Shown here in pieces: positions 27,659 through 35,894 of a DNA stretch of 64,000 bases (the stretch's first letter is position 1; each line of letters begins with the position of its first letter). The position numbers were made by a program, and so were the translations under genes. The notes under the pieces were generated by a model, which worked only from the letters and a program-made list of their open reading frames with translations, did no database searches and was not told the DNA's origin. This DNA comes from Eikenella corrodens (lineage in GTDB: Bacteria; Pseudomonadota; Gammaproteobacteria; Burkholderiales; Neisseriaceae): assembly GCF_900187105.1 (NCBI RefSeq), contig NZ_LT906482.1:744001-808000 (forward strand), given 5' to 3'.

Positions 27659-28582
27659 CTATTCCAACACGCTCAGCCCGGGCAAATCGGCGAAGCCGCG
27701 GTCGCGGATGATTTGGCAGAAGTTATCAAGGTAGCTTTTATGCGTGTCGTCGCTGCGCATACCGGCATAGAGCTCGCTGGTGAGCGGGGGGCTGCCGATG
27801 GTGCGGGCGACGATGTAGCCTTTTTCCAGATAGGGCATCACCGTCCAATACGGCAGGGCGGCGATGCCGCGGCGGCTGGCCACGAGCTGGATGATGGCGA
27901 TGGTGAGCTCGCTGTGGCGGCGCGGCGGGTTGATGCCGGCGGGCAGCAGAATTTTGCGCAGCAAATCAAGCATATCGTCGGGCACGGGATAGGTAATCAG
28001 GGTTTCGGCGGCGAAATCCTGCGCCTGCCACACGGGTTTAGCCGCCAGGGGATGATCTTGGGCGCAGATGCCCACCATTTCGTAGGCAAACAGCGGCTGG
28101 TAGCGGATGCCCGCCTGCGGCACGGCTTCGGACACGATGGCCAAATCGGCGCGGTGTTGCAGCAAGAGCCCGACCGGATCGGCCTGGAAGCCGGACACGA
28201 TATCGAGCTCCACCTTCGGCCACAGCGGGCGGAAGTCGCCCATGGCGGGCATGAGCCAGTCGAAACAGGTGTGGCACTCCACCGCCAGCCGCAACTCGCC
28301 CGCGCCGCCGCCGGCAATCTGCGCCAGGTCGCGCTCGGCGGCAGCCAGGTGCGGCATCACTTCGCGCGCCAGCTGCAACAACCGCTCTCCGGCGGGTGTG
28401 AAACGCAGGGGGGTGGTTTTGCGCTCGAACAGCGGCGTGCCGAAGTGGTTTTCCAAGGCGCGGATTTGGTGAGACAAGGCGGATTGGGTGAGGAACACGC
28501 GCTTGGCGGCAAGGGAAACGCTGCCGGTTTCGGCCAGGGCGAGCAGGGTTTTGAGGTGGCGCAGTTCGATGATGGATTCCAT
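27659..28582 (-). CDS. metR: LysR-family regulator, MetR-like
   Basis: Transcription factor that in enterobacteria activates methionine genes with homocysteine as effector. From the ATG at 28582 (MESIIELRHLKTLLALAE) the protein is 307 residues. The N-terminal winged helix-turn-helix has SLAAKRVFLTQSALSHQIRALE; the characteristic FERKTTPLRFTPAGERLLQLA and AVECHTCFDWLMPAM follow the MetR pattern. The effector domain includes RRGIAALPYWTV. No methionine gene is adjacent in this window. The start codon is preceded by a one-mismatch DUS (GGCTACCTGGAAC-ATG) instead of a normal ribosome-binding site. Confidence 0.88.
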   Translation of the reverse strand: MESIIELRHLKTLLALAETGSVSLAAKRVFLTQSALSHQIRALENHFGTPLFERKTTPLRFTPAGERLLQLAREVMPHLAAAERDLAQIAGGGAGELRLAVECHTCFDWLMPAMGDFRPLWPKVELDIVSGFQADPVGLLLQHRADLAIVSEAVPQAGIRYQPLFAYEMVGICAQDHPLAAKPVWQAQDFAAETLITYPVPDDMLDLLRKILLPAGINPPRRHSELTIAIIQLVASRRGIAALPYWTVMPYLEKGYIVARTIGSPPLTSELYAGMRSDDTHKSYLDNFCQIIRDRGFADLPGLSVLE

Positions 28583-28647
28583 GTTCCAGGTAGCCTTTGG
28601 GGTGTGTCGGCAGGGTGCCGACATTTTATTTTGTCTGCCTTATCGGC

Positions 28648-28685
28648 TTTCAGGTAGCCCCAGCCAAGGGTGATGCTACCTGAAA
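28648..28685. terminator. DUS inverted pair after smc
   Basis: TTTCAGGTAGCC and GCTACCTGAAA (one base short of a full DUS) enclose about 15 bases, just past the smc stop at 28694. Confidence 0.5.
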
Positions 28686-28693
28686 TTTTAATT

Positions 28694-31600
28694 TCAATCG
28701 GTTTCCGCCATTTCCAGCACCTGTTTGATGTCCACCGCCACGATGCGGGATACGCCTTTTTCCTGCATGGTAACGCCGATAAGCTGCTCGGCCATTTCCA
28801 TGGTCAGGCGGTTGTGGGAAATATACAGGAACTGGGTTTGGGCGCTCATTTCTTTCACCAGATTGCAAAAGCGGGCGGTGTTGGCATCGTCGAGCGGGGC
28901 GTCCACTTCGTCCAACAGGCAGAAGGGGGCGGGGTTGAGGCTGAACAGGGCGAACACGAGGCTCATGGCGGTGAGGGCTTTTTCGCCGCCGGAGAGCAGG
29001 TGGATGGTGCTGTTTTTCTTGCCGGGCGGGCGCGCCATAATGGATACGCCGGCGGTGAGCAAATCGTCGCCCACCATGTGCAGGCTGGCTTCGCCGCCGC
29101 CGAACAGGGTGGGGAAGAAGGTTTGCACTTTTTGGTTCACGGCATCGAAGGTGGCTTGGAAGCGCTGTTTGGTTTCGCCGTCGATTTGGGCGATGGCTTC
29201 TTCCAGCAGCGCGATGGCGGATTGCAGGTCGGCGCGTTGGTTTTGGTAGTAGCCGTCGCGCTCGCGGGCTTCGGCCAGTTCGTCGAGGGCGGCCAGGTTC
29301 ACCGCACCGAGGGCTTGGATGCGGCGGGAAATGCTGTCGATTTGCTGCGGCCAGTCGGTTTTCAGGTAGCCTGCCTGCTGCTCGGCTTCGAGCGCGGCGA
29401 TATCGGCTTGGCGCGCCAATAAGTTATCGTGGAAATGTTTGGCGTTGAGCAGGGCTTCCTGCTGTTGCAACAGGGCGGTTTGGGCGGCCTGCTGCCACTG
29501 CGGCAGCTCGGCGGCCAGCGCTTGCTGGCGGGCGTATTGCTGCCTGCCCTGCTCTTGGGTTTCGGCCAGCTCGGCGGCGGCGGCTTGGATTTGTTCTTCC
29601 AGCGTGAAGGCGGCTTCGGCCAGTTCTTCCAACTGCAGGCGTTGCTCGTCTTCGTTGTCTTCGGCGTAGGTGAGGGCGAGCTCGCTCTGGCGCTGCTGCC
29701 AATCGGCTTTTTGCTGCACCAGCGCGGCCATGCGGGCGGCGAGGTTTTGCAGCTGCTGGGTTTGGCGGTGGGCTTCGATTTCGGCGGCGCTGCGGCGGCG
29801 GTCGGCTTCGAGCACGGCCTGGCGGGCTTGGCGCAGGGCTTGCTGCGCCTGTTGGCTGTGTTCGGCTTGGGCGCGGCTTTCGGCTTCCAGCTCGGGCAGA
29901 CTGTCTTCGAGGGAGACGGCTTCTTCGGCCAGAATTTCGGCAGCACACGCCAGCTCTTCCGCCTCCTGCGCCAGCTGTGTCTGTTCTTGGGCAATGTGTT
30001 CGCGCCGTTGCCCGGCTTGTGCGGCGCGGGCGGCGAGGGCACCGGCCTGCTGTTGGGCGGCGGACAGCTCGGCGGCGAGGCGGCGTTGTTCGGTTTGGGC
30101 TTGGCGCAGCTCGGTTTCGGCTTGGGCTTGCTGCTGCGCCAGTTTTTCGGCTTCGACTCGGGCTACCTGAAACTGCGGCTGCCATTCGGCCAGTGCCGCA
30201 ACAATTTCGTCGTGGCGGGCTCGGTGGCGTATTTGCCGGTTGCCGCCGTCGGCATGGTGCAGCAGCACGCCGAGGCGGTCGATGCGGTGGCCTTGCGGGG
30301 TGAGCCATTCTTGGCCGGGCTCGAGGCGGCTGCGCTGCGCCAGCGCGTAATCCAAATTAGGCGCACACAAAATACCTTCGAGCCAGTGTGCTAAGGCTAC
30401 CTGAAAAGGCGGCTCGGCCTGGATTTGGTGAATCAGCGCCTGAGCCGGGCTGGCGGCGCGGTGGGCGTGGGCTTCGCGGTCGAACCAGGCGGCGGGGGAT
30501 TCGGGCAACGGCGACGGCGGCTGGAAATCAGCGGGCAGCGCGCGGGCGTTGAGCCGCTCGCCGAGCACGGCGGCCAGCGCACCCTGCCATTCTTCGGGCA
30601 CGCGGATGTGCTGCCACAGGGCGGACGCATCGGCTTGTTCGCTGCCCTGCCAGAAGTTGTGGCGGGCGGTGTCGGCCAGCAGGGCGGCGAGGGTTTTCTG
30701 CTCGGCTTCGGCGGCGAGGATGCGGCGTTCGTGCTCCTGTTCGCGTTCGCGGGCGGCGGCGAGGGCGGTTTTCAGGTAGCCTGTTTGCTCTTCGAGCCGT
30801 TGCAGTTGCTTCTCGCCTTGTTGGTATTGGGCGGCGAGGGTGTCGGCCCGGGCTTGGGCGGCGGCGGTGTCCTGCCCGGCATCGCCTTGCAGGGCAGCGG
30901 CTTCCTGCTGCAAACGGGCTTGGCGCTCTTGCAGCCGGCTGATGCTTTGGCGGCTGTGTTGCAGCTGCTGCTGCTTCAGGGCGAGCTCGCGGCGGAGGCG
31001 GGCGGCTTCGTTGTGTCGGCTTTGCTGCTGTTCGGCAGCCTGCTGCTGGGCGGCTTCGAGCTCGGGCAGTTGCTCTTCGAGGGCGACGGCTTCGGCGGTC
31101 AGCAGTTCGAGCTGCATCTGCTGCTGCTTGGCGGCCTGTTCGGCTTGGGCGTGCTGCTGTTGCAGCTCGGCGTGTTCGCTGTCGATTTTCTGGATGGTGG
31201 CTTGGGTGGCAGCCTGTTCGCGTTCGAGCCGCTGGCGTTGGCTCTGCCGCGAGCGGATTTGCTCTTCGAGGCGGGCGGTTTGCTCGCGCAGCAGGGCGTG
31301 CTGCTGGTTGAGCCGGTATTGCTCGGCCTGCTGGTGCTGTTCGGTTTGGCGCAACACTTGTACGGCATCGTTCATGGCCTGGTTTTGCCGGGCAAGCTCG
31401 TCTTGCTGCTGGCGGGCGCGTTCGTGTTCAGCAGCAGCGCGATCGGCGGCGGCAAGCGTGTGCCGCCATTGGGCGAAGTCGTGGCGGTTTTGCGCCTGGT
31501 TGAGTTCGGCGGTGAGGCTGCGGTAGCGCTCGGCGGCGGCGGCCTGGCGTTGGAGTTTTTCCACTTGGCGGCCGAGTTCGGACTGCAAGTCGCCGAGGCG

Positions 31601-32176
31601 TTGGAGGTGTTCGCGGGTGTCGCACAGGCGGTTTTCGGTTTCGCGGCGGCGTTCTTTGTATTTGGATACGCCGGCGGCTTCTTCGATGTGGGCGCGCAAT
31701 TCTTCGGGGCGGGCTTCGATGATGCGGGCAATCATGCCCTGCTCGATCACGGCGTAGCCGCGCGCGCCGACGCCGGTGCCGAGGAAAAGGTCGGTGATGT
31801 CGCGGCGGCGCACTTGCTGGCCGTTGATGTAGTAGCTGGATTCGCCTTGGCGGGTGAGCTGGCGGCGGATGCTGATTTCGCCGTATTGCCCCCATGCACC
31901 ATGCAGGCTGCCGTCGGCATTGCTGAACACGAGCTCCACGGAGGCGCGGGGGGCGGGGCGGCGGGTGGCAGCGCCGTTGAAAATCACGTCTTGCATGCTC
32001 TCGCCGCGCAGCTGTTTGGCCGAGGCTTCGCCCAGCACCCAGCGCACGGCGTCGATAACATTGGATTTGCCGCAGCCGTTGGGCCCGATTACGGCCACCA
32101 GCTGGCCGGGCACGTGGATGGTGGTGGGGTCGGTGAAAGATTTGAAGCCGGCAAGTTTGATGTGGGTGAGACGCAT
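28694..32176 (-). CDS. smc: Chromosome segregation protein SMC
   Basis: Condensin ATPase that loads at ParB-parS and organises the chromosome. From ATG 32176 (MRLTHIKLAGFKSF) the protein is 1160 residues. The N-terminal Walker A is GPNGCGKSN (31-39). Long coiled coils very rich in Gln, Ala and Glu flank a central hinge, and the C-terminal head has LLSGGEKALTA and Walker B FCLLDEVDAPLDDAN. Four DUS copies lie inside the gene (near 29357, 30162, 30394, 30770). They encode AGYLKT or FQVA peptides in or near the coiled coils. A TTG three codons upstream is less likely as start. Confidence 0.97.
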   Translation of the reverse strand: MRLTHIKLAGFKSFTDPTTIHVPGQLVAVIGPNGCGKSNVIDAVRWVLGEASAKQLRGESMQDVIFNGAATRRPAPRASVELVFSNADGSLHGAWGQYGEISIRRQLTRQGESSYYINGQQVRRRDITDLFLGTGVGARGYAVIEQGMIARIIEARPEELRAHIEEAAGVSKYKERRRETENRLCDTREHLQRLGDLQSELGRQVEKLQRQAAAAERYRSLTAELNQAQNRHDFAQWRHTLAAADRAAAEHERARQQQDELARQNQAMNDAVQVLRQTEQHQQAEQYRLNQQHALLREQTARLEEQIRSRQSQRQRLEREQAATQATIQKIDSEHAELQQQHAQAEQAAKQQQMQLELLTAEAVALEEQLPELEAAQQQAAEQQQSRHNEAARLRRELALKQQQLQHSRQSISRLQERQARLQQEAAALQGDAGQDTAAAQARADTLAAQYQQGEKQLQRLEEQTGYLKTALAAAREREQEHERRILAAEAEQKTLAALLADTARHNFWQGSEQADASALWQHIRVPEEWQGALAAVLGERLNARALPADFQPPSPLPESPAAWFDREAHAHRAASPAQALIHQIQAEPPFQVALAHWLEGILCAPNLDYALAQRSRLEPGQEWLTPQGHRIDRLGVLLHHADGGNRQIRHRARHDEIVAALAEWQPQFQVARVEAEKLAQQQAQAETELRQAQTEQRRLAAELSAAQQQAGALAARAAQAGQRREHIAQEQTQLAQEAEELACAAEILAEEAVSLEDSLPELEAESRAQAEHSQQAQQALRQARQAVLEADRRRSAAEIEAHRQTQQLQNLAARMAALVQQKADWQQRQSELALTYAEDNEDEQRLQLEELAEAAFTLEEQIQAAAAELAETQEQGRQQYARQQALAAELPQWQQAAQTALLQQQEALLNAKHFHDNLLARQADIAALEAEQQAGYLKTDWPQQIDSISRRIQALGAVNLAALDELAEARERDGYYQNQRADLQSAIALLEEAIAQIDGETKQRFQATFDAVNQKVQTFFPTLFGGGEASLHMVGDDLLTAGVSIMARPPGKKNSTIHLLSGGEKALTAMSLVFALFSLNPAPFCLLDEVDAPLDDANTARFCNLVKEMSAQTQFLYISHNRLTMEMAEQLIGVTMQEKGVSRIVAVDIKQVLEMAETD

Positions 32177-32228
32177 GAAAAACAATGAAAAAGCGGAATG
32201 CTGTATTTTAAAAGAAAGGCGGCGGGGC

Positions 32229-32267
32229 AGGCTACCTGAAACAGGAAGAAGGTTTCAGGTAGCCTTT
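32229..32267. terminator. DUS inverted pair after the membrane-protein gene
   Basis: DUS and complement with a 12-base loop and trailing Ts, directly at the end of the minus-strand gene that stops at 32270. Confidence 0.6.
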
Positions 32268-32269
32268 TG

Positions 32270-32884
32270 CTATGCCTTTTTGCGCCGTCTGGCACGCCGA
32301 TACCAAGCAATACTGAGCCCAAGCCAGCCTGCTCCGGCCACGGTGGCAGCACGTGTCCACAAGCGGGCATACAGCCGCCAGTTTTCGGTTTCCTCCTGCG
32401 GGCTGAAGGCGGCGCGATATTGCCGCTCGTTGCCGTCTTTGGTGTAGGCGAGCTCGGTAATCACATGGTAGCTCAGCCAATGGGCTTGGGTGATATTTTG
32501 CACGGATAGGTTTTCTTCGCGCTGCCAAATGTTTTCATCATATTGGCACAACGGATCGGCCAAGTTGCGGCAATCCAAATTAAGCGGTTGGCCTTCGGCG
32601 GTACGAATGCTGCCGACTACGTGGAGGTTGTCGTCATCGTCATACCATTGACGCCGCCATAGCTCAGCGGCGGCATGATGCGTATAGGCTACCGGAACGC
32701 CCAACTGCCGCTGCCGCTTATGCAACTCGGCCGAAGTTACCAATGCGCCCATACCCAATCCGGCAGCCAGCAGCATACTGAACAGCCAAAATACGGGCAA
32801 ACTAAATAAAGCCTGCATGACGTTACGGTCGAGCTGTTCTTTATCCCGTTGTATCTGCCGCATAGTGTGAAAAAAATTGCCCAT
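32270..32884 (-). CDS. Membrane protein of unknown function, 204 residues
   Basis: Not recognised. ATG 32884 (MGNFFHTMRQIQRDKEQLDRN) is preceded by TAGGAAAG. Two hydrophobic segments are seen, one near residues 25-50 (ALFSLPVFWLFSMLLAAGLGMGALV) and one near the C-terminus (AATVAGAGWLGLSIAWY) before a basic tail RRARRRKK. The domain between contains several Cys, Trp and acidic residues (WYDDDDNLHVVGSI) and is probably periplasmic. The arrangement is reminiscent of DUF3592-type proteins, but this is not certain. Divergent from the M23 peptidase gene. Confidence 0.65.
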   Translation of the reverse strand: MGNFFHTMRQIQRDKEQLDRNVMQALFSLPVFWLFSMLLAAGLGMGALVTSAELHKRQRQLGVPVAYTHHAAAELWRRQWYDDDDNLHVVGSIRTAEGQPLNLDCRNLADPLCQYDENIWQREENLSVQNITQAHWLSYHVITELAYTKDGNERQYRAAFSPQEETENWRLYARLWTRAATVAGAGWLGLSIAWYRRARRRKKA

Positions 32885-33080
32885 TTGCTTTCCTAGATTG
32901 CGCTGGCTGATTGTATAGCGAAACCGGCAAGATAAGCCACGCATGGGCATGAGGCTACCTGAAAGCCGCCGATTGTCCAACCACAAACCACCCGCTAAAT
33001 GATAGTTTTGTTTTTGCCAAACGATAGCATTTTGTAATACAATGCAAACTTGAGTAATCACTCATTTACTATGTAAATCA

Positions 33081-33962
33081 ATGGATAAGCAAAAGAAAAC
33101 TGTTACGGTGATGGTGCTGGACGAGCACCGCACCGATACTTTCGTTATCGCTGAATCTCGGCTGCGCGCCATCAAACCCACCATCATCGGCCTTTCCCTG
33201 GCCACGGTGGCGCTGTTGGCTGCCCTGCTGGCTTTGGGTTGGCACTACTACCAAAGCTACAACCAATTTGCGCAACAGCAACAGCAAACTCAAGCGCTCA
33301 ATCAGCAAATAGAAGACTTGAAAGAAGCCCGCTCCGCCGAAGTTACTGCCAAACTGAACCAGCTTGCCCAATCCGAAAAAGCTGTGGCCGACCTGCAAAA
33401 CTACTTACGCCAGCGCGGCGCAAACGTGCCCGTTCCCAAACCGGCTGCCTCATCCGAGCCCGGCAAACCCATCAGCCAAGCCGGCGGCCCGCGCAATATT
33501 CTGCCGCCAGCCGATACGCCCGAATTCAGCCAAACTATTGAAAATCTGCTTAAAGCTGCCAACAACGTGCCGCTTGGCCGCCCTGCGCAAGGCGGGCTCT
33601 CTTCCGGCTTCGGCCCTAGGCATAACCCGTTTAGCGGCAAAGGCAGCGAGTTCCACCACGGCTTGGATTTTCGCGGCAATGTAGGCGACCCCGTGCGCGT
33701 TACTGCCAATGGCACAGTGGAATTTGCCGGCACCATGAACGGCTACGGCCAAGTGGTGAAAGTGCGCCACGGCTACGGCTACAGTACCGTGTATGGCCAT
33801 TTGTCGCACATCGACGTGCAGCCCGGGCAAACGGTTAAAGCCGGCGACCTCATCGGCAAAATCGGCTCTACCGGCCGCTCCACCGGCCCGCACCTGCATT
33901 ATGAAGTGCGCCTCAACAACGAGCCACACGACCCTGCCACCTTCCTCAGCCTCGCAAAATAA
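33081..33962 (+). CDS. M23-family peptidoglycan endopeptidase
   Basis: Predicted zinc DD-endopeptidase acting on peptidoglycan cross-links in the periplasm. 293 residues: a short cytoplasmic N-terminus, one transmembrane helix (about 35-55), a Gln-rich coiled coil (60-110), a Pro/Ser linker, and the LytM domain with zinc ligands H192 and D196 (HHGLDF) and H273 (HLH), with H240 as the additional catalytic histidine. The active site appears complete. It is followed after 45 bases by a bactofilin gene. This pairing occurs in several bacteria where bactofilin positions the peptidase to shape the cell. Confidence 0.93.
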   Translation: MDKQKKTVTVMVLDEHRTDTFVIAESRLRAIKPTIIGLSLATVALLAALLALGWHYYQSYNQFAQQQQQTQALNQQIEDLKEARSAEVTAKLNQLAQSEKAVADLQNYLRQRGANVPVPKPAASSEPGKPISQAGGPRNILPPADTPEFSQTIENLLKAANNVPLGRPAQGGLSSGFGPRHNPFSGKGSEFHHGLDFRGNVGDPVRVTANGTVEFAGTMNGYGQVVKVRHGYGYSTVYGHLSHIDVQPGQTVKAGDLIGKIGSTGRSTGPHLHYEVRLNNEPHDPATFLSLAK

Positions 33963-34007
33963 AGCTGCGAGGTATACCATTTCCATTCAATCCGCGGAGA
34001 AACAACC

Positions 34008-34451
34008 ATGTTTAAAGATAAAAAAGACCGTTCCCAACCCAGCAACTCCACCAGCGCCATCGACACCATCATCGGCGCACAATGCCGGATTCAGGGCGAC
34101 ATCCTGAGCCAGCAATCGGTGAAAATCGACGGTCAAATCCAAGGCAACGTACAAGCCGGCGGCACCGTCATCGTTGGCGACAAAGGCGCGGTGAACGGCG
34201 ACATCCGCGGCAGCGATCTGATTGTATTCGGCAAAACCGAAGGCTTGATCGAAGTGAAAAAACTCCACCTCAAACCCAATGCCCGCGTAACCGGCAATAT
34301 CCGTACCCAATCCCTGCAAGTGGAAGACGGCGCCGTTTACACCGGTGATATCCGCATGGATCGCAACGTTGGCAACGCCACCCTTCCCCCCGCCGGCAGC
34401 GCCCCAGAAAAAGCCATTGCTGCACCAGCAGATAAGTTGGCCAATAAATAG
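34008..34451 (+). CDS. Bactofilin family cytoskeletal protein
   Basis: Polymer-forming cytoskeletal protein of 147 residues. A short disordered N-terminus (MFKDKKDRSQPSNSTSAID) leads into the beta-helix core with the regular hydrophobic repeat GAQCRIQGDI, VKIDGQIQGNV, TVIVGDKGAVNGDI, LIVFGKTEGLI, ARVTGNI, AVYTGDI. A Pro/Ala-rich tail follows. The GGAG site before ATG is clear. Likely co-transcribed with the M23 peptidase and involved in cell shape or localised wall synthesis. Confidence 0.93.
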   Translation: MFKDKKDRSQPSNSTSAIDTIIGAQCRIQGDILSQQSVKIDGQIQGNVQAGGTVIVGDKGAVNGDIRGSDLIVFGKTEGLIEVKKLHLKPNARVTGNIRTQSLQVEDGAVYTGDIRMDRNVGNATLPPAGSAPEKAIAAPADKLANK

Positions 34452-34474
34452 TTTGCCTGGTTGAGCCAAAATAA

Positions 34475-34503
34475 AAGGCTACCTGAAACTTTCAGGTAGC
34501 CTT
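34475..34503. terminator. DUS hairpin terminator after the bactofilin gene
   Basis: Perfect AAGGCTACCTGAAA and complement with a one-base loop, 24 bases past the stop. Confidence 0.7.
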
Positions 34504-34576
34504 AATTAGTAATCCTAGTATGGGTAGCAGACAAAACTTGCTATGCCATCAACACCAACGTTTCAGGTAGCCTGCC

Positions 34577-34909
34577 ATGTCTCCCAAACAACAAAACGAC
34601 ATCCTCAGCATCAACAAAGTGCAGCTGCTGCTCTCGGAAAAGCGCACCGCGCTTTCGGTGATGCGCACGGGCATTGCCGTGTTGGCGCTGCCGCTTTCCA
34701 TTTTCAGCGCGCTGATTGCCACTTCCAGGTGGTATAACGTGATGGAAGTATGGCCTTTGCTCATGTTGGTGGTAGCCATCAATTTGGGGCTGGCGGTGTT
34801 CGGCATTTATCTGATTGCCCGCTCCATGCGGCGCATGCGCCAATACGACCGCCTGATTGCCGATATTAAGCACAGCCACGATTCGCTGCGGCGGCTGATT
34901 AAGTCGTAG
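34577..34909 (+). CDS. Small DUF202-like membrane protein
   Basis: A 110-residue membrane protein with two hydrophobic helices (about 29-50 and 58-80) and a basic C-terminus. The stretch LLSEKRTALSVMRTGIAVLALPLSIF resembles the RTxLAxxRTxLA motif of DUF202 (YidH-type) proteins, whose function is unknown. A DUS complement ends 4 bases before the ATG (TTTCAGGTAGCCTGCC-ATG), so its AGGT may be the only Shine-Dalgarno-like sequence. Confidence 0.7.
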   Translation: MSPKQQNDILSINKVQLLLSEKRTALSVMRTGIAVLALPLSIFSALIATSRWYNVMEVWPLLMLVVAINLGLAVFGIYLIARSMRRMRQYDRLIADIKHSHDSLRRLIKS

Positions 34910-34947
34910 GCAGGGTATTGCCGCGCGAATGAAGAAAAACAGAAGCT

Positions 34948-35265
34948 ATGGAACTAGAAGATATTCCCAACGAAGTATTCCTGGAAGACATCCGAGACCT
35001 CACGCAGGCTTTTCCACTTGAGTTTCCCTGCCAGTTTCAGCAAATCAAAGATTATTTGGGCATAGATGAACAGCACATCCACATTACCGACTTTGTGGAG
35101 GATCAAAACCGAGAAGACTGTTTCTACGGCTATTTCTTCGATGCACTGAATCGAAAGATTTATGAATATGCCTTTGAAGGGGAGAAAACCACGTTTCGGG
35201 AGGCGGATATGGCTGCCTTAACGATGCGGGATACCTTCAGCAGCAAAGTGCTGCATCTTTTATAG
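34948..35265 (+). CDS. Orphan acidic protein, 105 residues
   Basis: Not recognised. A soluble acidic protein rich in aromatic residues (FYGYFFDALNRKIYEYAFEG), without signal peptide or membrane segment. It follows the DUF202-like gene by 38 bases and ends at a strong terminator, so the two are probably co-transcribed. Confidence 0.65.
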   Translation: MELEDIPNEVFLEDIRDLTQAFPLEFPCQFQQIKDYLGIDEQHIHITDFVEDQNREDCFYGYFFDALNRKIYEYAFEGEKTTFREADMAALTMRDTFSSKVLHLL

Positions 35266-35270
35266 TAAAC

Positions 35271-35304
35271 AAAAAGGAGCCAGGGCAAACCCGGCTCCTT
35301 TTTT
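35271..35304 (+). terminator. Rho-independent terminator
   Basis: AAGGAGCCAGGG and CCCGGCTCCTT pair around a short loop, followed by TTTTTT; just after the 105-residue orphan gene. Confidence 0.88.
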
Positions 35305-35341
35305 CAGGTAGCCTGCTTGAGCGTTAAGGCTACCTGAAACG
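35300..35341. repeat. Inverted DUS pair after doxX
   Basis: DUS complement (35302-35314) and DUS (35328-35341), with a 14-base loop; downstream of the minus-strand doxX gene. Confidence 0.6.
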
Positions 35342-35361
35342 CGTTTCTACGAAGCGCAACA

Positions 35362-35775
35362 TTACCGCTGCCGCTTCTTGCACAGCAGCGCATCCAGCGA
35401 CCATTTGCCGCCGCCAGCCGCCGCCAGATACAGGAACACGAAGCTAAACAGCGCGGCTGCTTCGCCGCCGTTCATAAACGGAATCAGCGCATGGCCTTTG
35501 CCCGAAACGTGGCCGATGAAATAAGCCACCGCCATCTGGCCGGAAAGGATAAACGCTGCCGGGCGGGTAAACAAACCGAGCAACACCAACAGGCCGCCGC
35601 CCAGCTCCAGCATACCGGCCACGCCGTAGAGCGAGAAGAGCTGCAAGCCGTCAAACATTTCCACGTGCGGCAAGCCGAGCAGCTTGGCCGAGCCGTGCAG
35701 CATAAACATATAGCCCGCCGCGATACGCAATACCGACAACACCATGCTGCGGCAATTTTCCCAATTTGCATTCAT
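35362..35775 (-). CDS. DoxX family membrane protein
   Basis: Inner-membrane protein of 137 residues with four hydrophobic helices. Conserved features are LRIAAGYMFMLHGSAKLLGLP, the glycine-rich GVAGMLELGGGLLVLLGLFTRPAA and a final helix. DoxX-type proteins are often linked to thiol-redox or oxidative stress functions, but the role is not established here. GAGGAAAAAATC precedes the ATG. It is divergent from a LysR-family regulator that may control it. Confidence 0.85.
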   Translation of the reverse strand: MNANWENCRSMVLSVLRIAAGYMFMLHGSAKLLGLPHVEMFDGLQLFSLYGVAGMLELGGGLLVLLGLFTRPAAFILSGQMAVAYFIGHVSGKGHALIPFMNGGEAAALFSFVFLYLAAAGGGKWSLDALLCKKRQR

Positions 35776-35894
35776 GATTTTTTCCTCTTAATGCGTGAAA
35801 CCAATGTCAGTTGAAAGTACGTGTGCAGTATAATCATTTCCCAATAGCGAAAACACAGCCAATTCAGCAATACAGTTTCTCCCAAAGAGAAAAC
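35776..35894. promoter_or_regulatory. Divergent doxX / LysR regulatory region
   Basis: A TATAAT near 35830 sits in the 119-base interval between the two start codons, with no strong -35. Short similar blocks CCCAATAGCGAAAAC and CCCAAAGAGAAAAC could be regulator contacts. The LysR regulator may act on both genes, which is typical of this layout. Confidence 0.4.

Noticed and set aside
30425-32188. 587-codon open frame on the plus strand opposite smc
   Set aside because: It is the antisense of the GC-rich, Gln/Ala/Glu-biased smc coiled-coil region; the translation is Gly/Leu/Ala low complexity with no domain, and smc is certain.
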